Positions 1 through 14,560 of a DNA stretch of 64,000 bases are shown in pieces (position 1 is the first letter of the stretch; each line of letters begins with the position of its first letter). A model generated the notes under the pieces. It searched no databases. It was not told the origin of the DNA and saw only the letters and a list, made by a program, of their open reading frames with translations. A program made the translations under genes and the position numbers. Origin of the DNA: Corallium rubrum (lineage: Eukaryota; Cnidaria; Anthozoa; Scleralcyonacea; Coralliidae); assembly GCA_964035015.1 (NCBI GenBank), contig OZ036008.1, positions 9,728,692-9,792,691 of the forward strand, given 5' to 3'.

Positions 1-590
1 GTTTCTCTCTGAGGGGAGCACGGTGGCGTGTGCTGTTAGCGCGCTGCCTCTCATCAATAGTTAAGCCCGGTTAGACGGGGTTAGTACTTGAATGGGTGAC
101 CGCTTGGGAATGACCCCGTTGTCCGGCTTGGACTCATGTGAGTAGAGTTGTAGTCGATCTCTCCTGTGCTTCGAGGGTTTTTCGCCGGGTTCTCCGGTTT
201 TCCTCCCTCCATAAAATCAACACCTAACATCTCAGCTGTGATCCGTGTTCTGAACTGTGTCGTATGGCGGCTGCCTGGAGCGCCTTTGATATGCCTCGAC
301 ACGGCCACGTTGATCTGCGTCCTTTGCAATTCAGCCACTGGCTGCAAGTAAGGATGATTAGCCCCCTGTCGCCGCGCGCGCGCGCGCGCGCGCGCGCGCG
401 CGCGCGCGCGCGCGCGCGCGCGCGCGCGCGCGCGCGCGCGCGCGCGCGCGCGCGCGCGCGCGCGCGCGCGCGCGCGCCGCAAACGTTAGAATCCTACGTT
501 CTCTGTTTCGGCAGTATATCTAACCTTACTATATTTCGATTGTTGTTTCTACACTGCCTACGCAGCACGCTACTTTTATTACACTGAAAG
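1..590 (+). repeat. SINE-like element with 5S-rRNA-like head
   Basis: Bases about 59-115 read like the 3' half of 5S rRNA (GTTAAGC, then GGTTAGTACTTGAATGGG, then TGACCGC.TGGGAAT), which contains the internal Pol III promoter region. This is followed by a unique body (about 130-360), a (CG)n tract and a 3' tail (about 488-590). The tail recurs at 18.4-18.5, 24.5 and 34.0-34.2 kb. Related heads occur at 8.8-9.06 kb (minus), 16.9-18.1 kb (split) and 37.6 kb (minus). This supports a 5S-derived SINE rather than a functional 5S gene, because the 5' half of 5S is missing. Confidence 0.7.
373..477. repeat. (CG)n dinucleotide microsatellite
   Basis: An essentially perfect CG alternation of about 105 bp sits inside the SINE-like element. 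CG runs of this length are rare in animal genomes because methylated CpG decays. The tract could adopt Z-DNA. It produces meaningless Ala-Arg open frames on both strands. Confidence 0.95.
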
Positions 591-659
591 AAAAGTACAT
601 GTACATAAAAGACCTGATATCACGTGGTAGAATTTTTCACAGTTGTTACACGTTCTTAA

Positions 660-1260
660 GGTGAGGTCAGATACGGGCAACATGTTTCTTCAACTTTCAA
701 CTTTCAATGCCACTTTGTTGCGTTGCAAGTTGAAAAGCGTTGTTGAACGTATTGTCACTCACTTTAAACATTGTCATGAAATGACGCAACAATGATTTTG
801 TTGCAAGTTGAAAAAAATTGTTGAAAAAAGTAGACTCCAGTTCTACTTGCTGCAACATGCCGTTTCAACTTGCAACAAAATCATTGTTGCGTGACAATGT
901 TTGAGGTGGGTGGTAATACGTGCAACAACGCTATTCAACTTGCAAGGAATTGAACCCGGGTCGCAGAGGTGAAAGGCACGTGCGCTAACCACTGTGCCAC
1001 CAACACCCCAGTTGTCCATTTGCGTAACGTCATAAGCATTGTTACCGCGAAAGTCCAATTTTTCTCCAAGAACGAACTAGCCGTGGCAAACTTTGAGAGT
1101 TAAAGCGCGAAAACTACGCATCAGATTCTCTTGAAATTTTCAGTTCTACTTGCTGCAACGTGCTGTTTCATTCAACTTGCAACAAAATCATTGTTGCGTG
1201 ACAATGTTTGAGGTGGGAGGTAATACGTGCAACAACGCTATTCAACTTGCAACGCAACAA
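660..1260. repeat. Transposon-like region with ~120 bp direct duplication
   Basis: The segments at about 838-951 and 1141-1252 are near-identical direct repeats built from inverted copies of GTTGCAAGTTGAAA and its complement. Further copies of the same short palindromic words lie at 690-830. A tRNA-like SINE head sits between the two copies. No coding capacity was recognised. Confidence 0.6.
945..1015 (-). repeat. tRNA-derived SINE head
   Basis: On the minus strand there is an A-box-like TGGCACAGTGGTTAGCGC and a B-box GGTTCAATTCC about 35 bases downstream, the layout of a Pol III type-2 promoter. No closed acceptor stem was seen, so this is a SINE head or tRNA relic rather than a working tRNA gene. 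Confidence 0.5.
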
Positions 1261-1380
1261 AGTTGCAGCAATTTGTTGCTCGTATTACTTCACTTTTACA
1301 GCTTTCTGTACAACCTGTAGTAGTAAGGAATACTTTGTGCTCCAGACAGGACTTGTGTAATTGTAATTTATTTCACCTAC

Positions 1381-1599
1381 CTATTAGTGCACTAAGTGCA
1401 AGATTTCCAGTTGACTTGTTATTTACAAAACCAGCCACAGCACTAAAGATATCTGGAGCACCATTTCCATAAGCCAGAAATGTAACACCCTGATATTTAC
1501 ATTTTGTTAAGGAATACAAAACAAAACAAATAAACAAACAAATAAATATTAAGTAAATAAAACAAAACACAACACACAACACAACAAAACAAAACAAAA

Positions 1600-1636
<37 letters not shown>

Positions 1637-4600
1637 AAACAAACAAACAAACAAACAAACAAACAAACAAACAAACAAACAAACAAACAAACAAACAAAC
1701 AAACAAACAAACAAACAAACAAACAAACAAACAAACAAACAAACAAACAAACAAACAAACAAACAAACAAACAAACAAACAAACAAACAAACAAACAAAC
1801 AAACAAACAAACAAACAAACAAACAAACAAACAAACAAACAAACAAACAAACAAACAAACAAACAAACAAACAAACAAACAAACAAACAAACAAACAAAC
1901 AAACAAACAAACAAACAAACAAACAAACAAACAAACAAACAAACAAACAAACAAACAAACAAACAAACAAACAAACAAACAAACAAACAAACAAACAAAC
2001 AAACAAACAAACAAACAAACAAACAAACAAACAAACAAACAAACAAACAAACAAACAAACAAACAAACAAACAAACAAACAAACAGAAATCACTGTCAGT
2101 GCTGGGCAGAAACTACAAAAATTGTATAAATAAAAACGCTGTTAACAAACAGAATCCTATTCCGCCAAAAGGCTTTTCTGAAAGGAACTACTCACTAGTC
2201 ATCCGCTGTTATCCCAACAAGAAGAAAAAGGAATATCAGCCAAAAAACCTGTAAAGATCGAATGAAGAAAAAGGAGATTGTTAAAAACCTTTTGGATTGA
2301 TATATGGTATGGTGTGGTAATTAGTATGACATATGTGTGGTTTATATGTGGTATGGTGTGGTGTAGTATATGGTATAGTGTGGTATAGTATGGATGGTGT
2401 GGTGTCACTGGTGTGGTGTAGTATAGTATGGTATGGTGTGGTATATGTGGTATGGTATAGTATAGTATATGTTGTGGTGATATGGTATAGTATGGTATGG
2501 TATAGTATGGTGTAGAATGGTGTGGAATGGTGTGGTATGGTATAGTGTGGTATAGTATAGTATAGTATGGTATAGTGTGGTGTCACTGGTATGGTATGGT
2601 ATGGTATGGTATGGTGTGGTATTGTATAATATGGTATGGTGTGGAATGGTATGGAATAGTATGGTATGGTATGGTATAGTATGGTATGGTATGGAATGGT
2701 GTGGTATGGTGTGGTATGTACAGTAATTGGTATGTGGTACAATGTATGATGTGGTATAGTATGGTATATATAGTAGTAATACGATGGTATGGTATGTGAT
2801 ATGGTGTGGTATGGTTTGTGTGTGGTGTAGTGTGGTGTGGTATGGTATAGTATGGCATAGTGTGGAATATGGTGTGGTTACTATGGCAATGGTACCTATA
2901 CAGTATAGTATTCATGCATACACATTTGTTTACAGCGCAGCGCAGCACTCACCAAAATAACAAAAGCCAATGGTGTGACGCTAGACAAAGCACAGTATGG
3001 AAACCTGATGTATGGAATAAAACCATCTTCAGATTGACAGTCTGTAGTTTCCTTCACAAACTGACACTGGTAAGATGAATTCACATTATGAAGTTCAACA
3101 CACTAAAGAATCCAAGAAAAACATGAAACTGTATAAAGCAAGTTGGTTGATCTGTTCAGCAACTTAATTTTGATAAATTTTGGTAAGTTTTCACAATGGA
3201 AAGTCATACAGAAACCTAAAAACTATCAATAAAACCCAAAAAGTCCACAAATCATACTACATTGTACTGTACATTAAATAGATAGAAATGTATAATACTT
3301 CAATTGAAATCAAATGTAATTATAATAATAAAGGTCTGGCGTTCATTTTGTCACTAGGCCATTTGTCATGGCAAGGAAGGCAGCAGAGATACTGACATCT
3401 CAAACTCATTAATAATTCATGAGGAAAACACAAAGGAAATCAGTACCATGTCCGTGGTTTGGATATCGGAGGAAGAAATTACATAAATTAAGCAAACTTT
3501 CATCTCGATTTTCTCTTAAAATACTTATTTGTTTGAGATGCTATATCATACACTCGGAGGAGTGTTTCATCAGGAAATCCAAACACCTCGAAGTTTGTTC
3601 AAAAACCTCGGCTTCGCCTCGGTTTTCAACAAACGTCTCAGTGTTTGGATATCCTGATGAAACACTCCTCCTCGTGTATGATATATTATTTCAAAAACTC
3701 ATTAATAATTCATGAGGAAAACACAAAGGAAATCAGTACCATGTCCGTGGTTTTATACCTGATAAAACTTCTTGACGTCAGAAAGAATACTAATGAACAT
3801 ACAATTTTATATAAAGAATACTAATGAACATACAATTTTATATAAAGAATACTAATGAACATACAATTTTATATAAAGAATACTAATGAACATACAATTT
3901 TATACAAAGAATACTAATGAACATACAATTTTATATAAAGAATACTAATGAACATAACATCCAATAACGAATCGTTTTTGAAGCCATTTAAAACACTCTC
4001 ATCACGCGTTTTATCAGATCTAAAACACCTGGGCTGCGCCCTCGTGGTTTTAAGTAACAGATAAATCCCAAGAACGAGGGATTTATGCTATACATGTATA
4101 AAGACCCGAGGACGCGAAGCGTCCGAGGGCTTTATATCGCATAAATCCCGACGTTCGAGAGATTTATCTGACTTAATTTATTATTGAGGAGGTTTTCCAA
4201 CAAAGTTTGTTGTTTTTTTCTACCTTGGACAAAGATTTTCCTAGTTTTTCCCTTCATTTCTTATCTAATTAGTATTCAAGGGCTTTATGCGATATAAAGC
4301 CCTCGAAAGAACAAAGAAAACCGACTCAATAATAAATTAAGTAATAGATAAATCCCAAGAACGAGGGATTTATGCTATATAAAGACCCGAGGACGCGAAG
4401 CGTCCGAGGGCTTTATATCGCATAAATCCCGACGTTCTAGGGATTTATCTGACTTAATTTATTATTGAGGAGGTTTTCCAACAAAGTTTTGTCTTGTTTT
4501 CTACCTTGGACAAAGATTTTCCTAGTTTTTTCCTTCATTTCTTATCTAATTAGTATTCAAGGGCTTTATGCGATATAAAGACCTCGAAAGAACAAAGAAA

Positions 4601-6475
4601 ACCGACTCGATAATAAATTAAATCTGATAAAACACCCCTGCTCGTGTTTTAAGTATTACTTCAATGTATAATAATACTTCAATTGAAATCAAATATATAT
4701 TATAATAAAAGTCTGGCGTTCATTTTGTCACTAGGTGTTAGAACTTGTCTCAACTGATTGAACTGAATAGAAACCACCATTTGTCATGGCAACGAAGGCA
4801 GCAGAGATACTGAAATAAAATATGACAGAGAAAGGAAAACGATCTTTTATATTTAACAAATAAAACTGAACATAAAGCTCCGTGCATATGTACTCTTATA
4901 AAGGCACGTTTGACGTCATTTGAACACGAACTGAAGACTGCCTTTGCACTTCTTTCGCGTTCAAATGACGTCAAACGTACAAAATGGCGTAAGGTGTAGG
5001 ATGGCGTCACCTGGCGGGAAAAGCTAGCGAACTTTCAAAACTATCCCACTTTTTGTTTGTTTTTTCCCCTTCATATTTTATAAAACAAATAAAACATACC
5101 GCTCCTGTGCGTATGTACTCTTATAAAGGTACGTTTGACGTCATTTGAACACGAATGAAGAAGTGCAACTGGCACTACTCAACTTCTTTCGTGTTCAAAT
5201 GACGTCAAACGTACATTTATACATAGTCCCTAGAAATAAATTGTCTGGAAACGCGGCCAAAGTCTTTGTTCTAGGTTTTTGTTCACGTTTGTGCACCTTA
5301 TTTCACCTTAACGCTTGCTGAACACATTGTATTTTTGGTATAATGAAGCAATCAACCAATAGCAGCGTTGCTTTATAAATATTAATGAACGTAAAACAAA
5401 AGATTGTGCACCTTATTTGCCACCCTCAACCTAAATTGTAGCTCATTGTTAACCGCTATGATGTTCGCCACGTCTCCAGACAATATAATTCTAGGGACTA
5501 TGATTTATAAGAGTACATATATGCACGGAGCTTTATGTTTTATTTGTTAAATAGTGAACACTAAAAACTATCTAATAAGGCCAAGGGCAGACAGAGAAAA
5601 TTAATCTAGATTAGACGGAGTAAAAGACGAAGTAAAATAATAGGAGCTGGTCTCAGTAGCCTGTTTTTGACAAGTTCAGTCAGGAACTGATTAACACATT
5701 CGTGCCTAAGCTGGCCAAAAACAGCCAGTCTCGTTTACTCTGGCTTGTTTACTCTGTCTAAACACCAGAATATTTACTCGAACCCTCATATATACAGTTC
5801 ACAAATAATATCGTATTATAGGTCACAAAATTATACCCTTATCCCCCCTGCTAAATAGCTGTTATTCATCTCTGGGGAAAACCTTAGATCAAAGAGTTTA
5901 ATAATAAATACATATTCAGGCGTAGGCGTTTCAGGAGTTGAATTTACAGTAGTATAAAATATTGTCAGTTAGGTTAGAAATAGTTTTAATATAGAAACAT
6001 AATATAGAAAACAGAATATAGAATATATTACTGTACGTATATAAATAGCATTTATTACCAGGGTTAAGTCAGGCCTTCGCTCGAAACGTCGAGAAGATTT
6101 TTCTCTGTTTTTCAGGCCAACGTGACTTAACCCTGGTAATATTTGGATTTCAACCGTGGCCGACGCTGTCCTAGAAGCTTTTATAAATAGCATTGTTGCT
6201 TTGTCTGAACAGAAATTGAAACATTACGAAACATTACCGTAATAGAATAATAATTTTTATAGTTTAATACTCACTTTGCGATCATCATTTTCTTCGTTTA
6301 ACAAATGCCGACTTAAATAGACATTGCGACCCACTTTCGATAAATGTTTTCCGTGTGAATCTTGAAGACTTCTCAAGCAAAGAAAGATGAATATTATTGC
6401 AGTGATCCATATAAGGCTTGTATTACGACAAATCAACGGCCTTCCCAATGCCTTCCAGTGCTGTAAAACAGCCAT
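1381..6475 (-). CDS. SLC8B1: Mitochondrial Na+/Ca2+ exchanger NCLX-like, 5' part
   Basis: NCLX exports Ca2+ from the mitochondrial matrix in exchange for Na+ or Li+ across the inner membrane. Exons, in transcript order: 6275-6475 (67 aa, starts at ATG 6475, one hydrophobic segment near residues 22-33), 2953-3066 (38 aa, with CQFVKETTDCQSEDGF), 2196-2248 (VFWLIFLFLLVGITADD, membrane helix), about 2085-2112 (YFCPALTVIS, then broken), and 1381-1489 (GVTFLAYGNGAPDIFSA, the alpha-1 ion-binding repeat). All have GT-AG borders and the phases join. From knowledge of the family, the NPDC..DGG, FCP and GNGAPDIF segments distinguish it from SLC24 or SLC8A. The fourth exon runs directly into the (CAAA)n tract, so about ten residues expected before GVTFL are missing, as is its donor. 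The rest of the gene lies beyond base 1. Family call is firm; exon 1 is less sure. Confidence 0.82.
1602..2084. repeat. (CAAA)n microsatellite with adjoining poly(A)
   Basis: A poly(A) run (about 1602-1635) is followed by about 112 near-perfect CAAA units (1636-2084). On the minus strand this is (GTTT)n, which reads as endless Val-Cys-Leu-Phe in every frame and creates spurious frames up to 233 codons. It abuts an NCLX coding exon. A second (GTTT)n tract lies at 21963-22105. Confidence 0.97.
2303..2880. repeat. Degenerate (ATGGT)n pentanucleotide repeat
   Basis: Variants of GGTAT, GGTGT and AGTAT repeat over about 580 bp in an NCLX intron. The minus strand therefore gives Tyr-His-Thr-Ile-Pro-like frames that are not genes. 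Confidence 0.9.
3407..3760. repeat. Nested palindrome element in NCLX intron
   Basis: A ~150 bp nested inverted repeat (about 3537-3695) has stems such as GAGTGTTTCATCAGG paired with CCTGATGAAACACTC. Its centre is AAAACC-tcggcttcgcctcgg-TTTT. It is flanked on both sides by direct copies of a core beginning CTCATTAATAATTCATGAGG (3407 and 3698). The same core recurs at 43.2 and 43.7 kb. Confidence 0.75.
3784..3957. repeat. 31-bp tandem repeat, ~5.5 copies
   Basis: The unit starts GAATACTAATGAACATACAA and continues into TTTTATATAAA. The copies are almost identical, suggesting a recent expansion. It lies between two palindromic elements. Confidence 0.9.
3960..4655. repeat. Tandemly duplicated nested-palindrome element
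   Basis: Two ~290 bp direct copies (about 4050-4342 and 4343-4620) each carry a palindrome. Outer stems are ATAAATCCC/GGGATTTAT, inner stems use CTTTATAT, and the centre is CGAGGACGCGAAGCGTCCGA. Each is followed by a constant flank containing GAGGAGGTTTTCCAACAAAG and AAAACCGACTC. The same flank is found at 7.6 kb and 46.7 kb with different stem sequences. Confidence 0.8.
4855..5550. repeat. Foldback element with four TGACGTCA sites
   Basis: Terminal arms (CATAAAGCTCCGTGCATATG at about 4871 and its complement near 5515-5535) bound a ~700 bp foldback. Inside are two inner hairpins, each with a pair of inverted GTTTGACGTCATTTGAA segments (about 4908, 4963, 5137 and 5198). TGACGTCA is the full CRE palindrome bound by CREB/ATF proteins. 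Any regulatory role is inference. Confidence 0.65.
6073..6185 (+). repeat. Dispersed repeat, copy 1
   Basis: A ~110 bp segment beginning CGCTCGAAACGTCGAGAAGA and ending near CTGTCCTAGAAGCTTT is repeated almost unchanged at 32226-32332, where it is embedded in (TA)n. It lies in the first NCLX intron. Confidence 0.8.
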
Positions 6476-7499
6476 AAAAGCCCCCGCTATTATGACATCC
6501 TTGATTAAAGACGATATCTATTCCATCCTTATAGTTAGCTCACTAAACGCAATAATACCCAGAGATACAGACAGATAGCTGTGATGCTCGCAAGGACTCA
6601 TGAGCGTATTAAAGTGATGTACAGACTACAGGAAGTTTTACTGGAAGAGAAACTCCGGTATATACTCTAATTAAATGATATATGACACTTGACACTGTGG
6701 TTAGCAACCGAAACAAAGACTTTTGTTTTATTTACAATGCTCCTACCTGCTCTCTTTGTTTTCGCTGAAAATGTCTTCATCAAAAAACATTGTTAAAATA
6801 ATTTTGAAAATAATAGTTGCAATGCATGCTTGGTTGAACTGATTGTTGTTGTTGTAAAAAGTGAAATTCTACACTTTCAACCTTTCACTTTCGGGGCAGT
6901 TTATACTTTCGCATTTTGTGGCCTTGTTGGGGTCAGTGAAGCGGTTAATTTCAAAAAGCGTTTATTTTGAGGGTTTAAAAAGTTAAATATATGTAGTGTG
7001 AACACAATAATATAAACGAAATTCATAATAGCGAACAGTCTGAAGTTTTTTTGTCACTTTATATTAGTGATAAAGAACACAAACCGTAAAATAGAAACCA
7101 CTACCAGAGATAGTAAAAGCGATCTCCACGCTCTCCATTTTTAGCGATGTTTATTTATCTTAATTGTAGTTAGTTGTATACATATTTTTCATTTGGTAAC
7201 TTTCTAGTTTTTTATAGTACTTACTCAGTTTAATAACAGTGTTAAGATTTCTGAATTTAGATAATGTTACTGGCAATAGAATTTTATTTGATGCATGTAC
7301 GTCAACGAACCAAATTTTCGAACTATGAAAATGTCGCCCAATAATGTTTTTTTATTCGCTATTGCAGCACAGTAAGCTCAACTATGCGAGGTTTATAACT
7401 GCAGGCTTTGGATATGAAAATTAATCGTTTTCTGGGTTGTTTTGGGTATAAAAAAGGTTTAAAAAGGGGGGTCCAAATCTGCCAACGGGGGTCCATATT
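6476..7499. other. Intergenic start between NCLX and CXorf65-like genes
   Basis: AT-rich sequence upstream of both divergent genes. I see no gene, RNA or clear repeat here. It may contain both promoters, but I could identify no core promoter motif with confidence. Confidence 0.4.
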
Positions 7500-8030
7500 T
7501 ACTATTATATCACGATTGAGTCGGTTTTCTTTGATGTACCGCGGGATATATACAGGTTATATCCCGTGAATAAATAATTAGATAAAACTTGTGGATATAA
7601 CTCGTAAAATCTTGATCGAAACTCTTCGAAATTGACGAAACCTTGTTCGAAAACCTCCTCAATCGTGATATAAGTCGGTTATATACCTCGAACTTGGGAT
7701 ATAAGTCATATATTGACCCTCGGGACCTTCGGCCCCTCGGGTCAATATATGACTTATATCCCGCGTTCTCGGTATATAACCTATACGTAGATTTGGGCCT
7801 CCGGTCCGAATCTCCAAGTAGATTTGGACCGGGGGGCGTTCAAATCTACTGGGGGGTCCAAATCCGCTGTGACACCGGTCTCGAATTCGTTTTATTTCGC
7901 CGTGTAAACAGGCGAAAGCGAAACCGTACTAATTCGAGACCGATTCCGAATTTTTCTTCCGTGTAAACAGGCGGAACCGTACTAATTCGAGACCGGTTCC
8001 GAATTCGTGCGGTACCGTGTAAACGGGGTC
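7500..8030. repeat. Two palindromic elements upstream of CXorf65-like gene
   Basis: At about 7665-7790 a nested palindrome pairs GTCATATATTGACCC with GGGTCAATATATGAC around a centre of TCGGGACCTTCGGCCCCTCG. The outer stems are TTATATACC/GGTATATAA. It carries the flank words AAAACCTCCTCA and GAGTCGGTTTTCTTTG of the 4.0-4.6 kb family in reverse orientation. At 7866-8022 a second element contains repeats of GTGTAAACAGGCG and ACTAATTCGAGACCG. Confidence 0.7.
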
Positions 8031-8342
8031 TAACAATTTGTGTCTTTAACTCATTCCTGTCCGAATTGGTCTTTATTATTTTATTCTGGTTAACGCCAGA
8101 CGATTTTATTCACCTCTGGAGAAGCCTTTGGATCAGGAATGAGTTAATGAGGTGTATACCATCAATGTTATTAAACAGTACTTTAATATAGGTGTGATAT
8201 ATATATATATATATGAATAGATAAGTAGGCTATATAATAGCCATGGAAAACAACATAGCAACAAAAAGACGGAATGATTGATCAGTTTCGGGCCAGCTGA
8301 ACTGTAGACGTAGTATGATTTACCAAAGACTAAAGGCACGAA

Positions 8343-11678
<3,336 letters not shown>

Positions 11679-11864
11679 CGTTCTTCATGTGGACTTTACT
11701 AAATTGGAAACACATGATTGACTGTTGCATGTTAATGTAAAATACTGCATGACCCAATGATGCCTAAATAATTGTTCCATCTCTGACTAAAAATTCGTCC
11801 AAGGTATCCACGATGGACTTCTTGCAAGTGCCAATGGAGAGAATGGTCATCCATTTATATAACC

Positions 11865-11868
<4 letters not shown>

Positions 11869-11934
<66 letters not shown>

Positions 11935-12034
11935 GTTTACAACACGAGCGGCCGTGTTGTATTGAATATACAATCACGAGCCGAAGGCGAGTGATTGTAT
12001 ATTCAATACAACAAGGACGCGAGTGTTGTAAACA
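11869..12034. repeat. (TA)n plus nested palindrome
   Basis: A (TA)n run (11869-11933) abuts a 101 bp nested palindrome (11934-12034). Its outer arms are TGTTTACAACA/TGTTGTAAACA, its inner arms ATTGAATATACAATCAC/TGATTGTATATTCAAT, and its spacers GAGCGGCC, GAGCCGAAGGC and AAGGACGCGAG. A diverged copy lies at about 43408-43513. Confidence 0.85.
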
Positions 12035-12261
12035 ACTTGTGAAATGAATAATTGGTAAAAATCCCTTTGGGATATTGAGATGCTAATTTGCTAATTAGTT
12101 ACAAGCACTAGTGGTTGTATCAGAACAGTATACATCCACTAGTGGTTGTAACTAATTTAGCATGATTGGTTTTAGTTTGTATGGGGTTTACAGGGGTATA
12201 CATGTGACGTAATTTCTGAAATTGGATTGGTTGCAAAACTCATGAATTAGTAATGAATTTC

Positions 12262-12331
<70 letters not shown>

Positions 12332-12454
12332 GTGTGGATTTTGGTCAACGAAACGCAAGGAGTGCTCGATAACATATAGTTAGAGCAAATATAGATTTTC
12401 GCTTACCTCAAAAGTCTGCAACAGGCTGTTTCATCTAAAAAAGAATCTTCAGGC

Positions 12455-12497
<43 letters not shown>

Positions 12498-12500
12498 ATG
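12035..12500. repeat. Hairpin element between (TA)n tracts
   Basis: A hairpin at about 12099-12155 pairs AGTTACAAGCACTAGTGG with CCACTAGTGGTTGTAACT. The word CACTAGTGGTTGTA also occurs in the 43.3 kb element. (TA)n runs follow at 12267-12328 and 12458-12494. Confidence 0.7.
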
Positions 12501-12716
12501 CCGCTGTTACATACAGGAGTCCTGAACGAGTCGGATATTTAATGACCATGCATGATTGAGCAGTCGTCACCATCGATCATGACGATGATCATCGATCATA
12601 TACGACATTTACGATTTTATGACTAGCGATTACTATCGCAAGTGAAGTGCTGCCTCAAATGGGACAAAAACCATTAGACTACTCCACAAGCAAATCTGTG
12701 CAGTCTGTGGCCAATG

Positions 12717-12992
12717 TGACACCCCCTTTCCCACTCCACCCAAGATTGCCCACTCCACCCAAGATTGCCCTCTCCACCCAAGATTGCCCACTCCACCCAA
12801 GATTGCCCTCTCCACCCAAGATTGCCCACTCCACCCAAGATTGCCCTCTCCACCCAAGATTGCCCTCTCCACCCAAGATTGCCCACTCCACCCAAGTTTG
12901 CCTACTCCACCCAAGATTGGCCACGTCACCCGAGTTTGCACACTGCACATGAATTTCTTCACTCCACCCAAGTTTGCCCACTCCGCCCATAT
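12717..12992. repeat. 19-bp minisatellite, ~14 copies
   Basis: Unit CCCACTCCACCCAAGATTG, with a CCCTCTCC variant. Open frames over it on both strands (Leu-Gly-Trp repeats on the minus strand) are repeat artefacts. Confidence 0.9.
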
Positions 12993-13779
12993 TCGCGATC
13001 ATAACATTGATAAAATCACATTTAGAATCATCATGTTGATGACGATGATCATAATGCTTATGGTCATGATTATCATATTGATGATCACGTGATTATCATC
13101 ATATTCACGATGCACAATGTCTTAATCGTTAACGACTGACTTGATTGCTTTTCAGTCAAAGTCATTTATCTATAGTCTACTGTAAGACTTAGGTTCGAAA
13201 TGTCAGTATTTCATTATCAAAAATATTCCTCAGTACGTTCACCATCGCTTGATAGAATGAAAAATATACTGGAGGTGCAATCGCATTCGATGTATCATTC
13301 TCAGTTCCAATTAAAATAAGTACAAAGAAATACGACGCTGGTTCAATGTTGATTTATTACTGTTCTTTGTCGAACGGCATGTAGTTGTTTATTTACACAC
13401 AGAAGCACCAAAGCAATCTGAATTAAACTATTTACAATATTATTGAATTTACAAAAACATACATCTCCTGACTTTTGCCACAAATAAACAATCATTACAA
13501 AGCTACATGCAAAATGCTGATATCAATTAGAACAGAAACAAACGTACAGTGATCACACAGTATATTCGATGACACATGCATTTACAGAGTGACATAAACT
13601 TATAGTTAGACACAATTTCGTGTTTATATTTTGGCGGTTTAAATCTTTGAAAAATGTTCTTGTTACGGAATACTCAAGACATGATATACTTCTGAAACCC
13701 AACTAATGGAAAAACATATTCCATATATATCAAAAAATTTGAAAAAGCAACTCTGGATCAGAGACACGACGGGACAAAA

Positions 13780-14335
13780 CAAAACAAAACAAAACAATAA
13801 CGAAACCATACAGCAAAGAACGGAACGAGGTCATCAGAGATACGATTGGGACGGCACGAAACATTACGAGAGTACGATACGATACAATTACGGAACGAGA
13901 CGATACGGTTACGGCACGAGACGAAACGATACGGGTACGTTTCGACACGATACAATACGGTTACGGCACAAAACACGCTATGGTTACGGCACAAAACGTT
14001 GTGGTTACGGCACAAAACGTTATGGTTACGGCACAAGGTGATACGGGTACGACACGATACAATTATGGAACGAGACGATACGGTATTACGACACGATACA
14101 ATACACAGTTACGGCACAATGAAATACAATACGGCACGAGATGGTACGGTTACGGCACGAAACGGTTCGGGTACGGCACGAGACGATTCGGGTACGGCAC
14201 GAGACGATACGGTTACGGCACAAAACACGTTATGGTTACGCACGAGACGATACGGGTATTACGACACGACAGAATACAGTTACGGCACAATTAATGCAAT
14301 ACAATACGGCACGAGATGATACGGTTAAGAAAAAA
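13780..14335. repeat. Degenerate ACGGC/ACGAT pentamer-based repeat
   Basis: Starts with (AAAAC)n and then varies around TACGGCACGAGACGATACGG with higher-order units of about 25-35 bp. It is intergenic between the convergent CXorf65-like and EIF4ENIF1 genes. No gene seen. Confidence 0.85.
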
Positions 14336-14560
14336 TATCAAGACAAAAACACCAACACAGGACTGAGGAATACAGAAGGAAAGAGGAAATGGTAGAAATT
14401 CATAGAAATATGAAGACACAATAATCTGAAAGATACTGAAGGATACCAACCTCGCACAACACTCAAGAAAGTACAAGAACACTCGACAGTACTTGCAAAA
14501 AGAGACTATCAGTCATTTACACACGTTAAGAGCAATGGTGCATTCTGGGATAACGCAAAC

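Noticed and set aside
1..130. Functional 5S rRNA gene
   Set aside because: Only the 3' half of 5S is recognisable, the 5' half is unrelated, and a SINE body follows.
81..587. Ala-Arg-rich frames on both strands
   Set aside because: They translate the (CG)n run inside a SINE; no protein family.
1373..2093. Long Val-Cys-Leu-Phe open frames (up to 233 codons) on the minus strand
   Set aside because: They are the translation of a (GTTT)n microsatellite. Only the last ~36 codons of one of them form a real NCLX exon.
13706..14395. Arg/Tyr/Thr-rich frames of 100-157 codons
   Set aside because: Translation of a degenerate ACGGC/ACGAT repeat.
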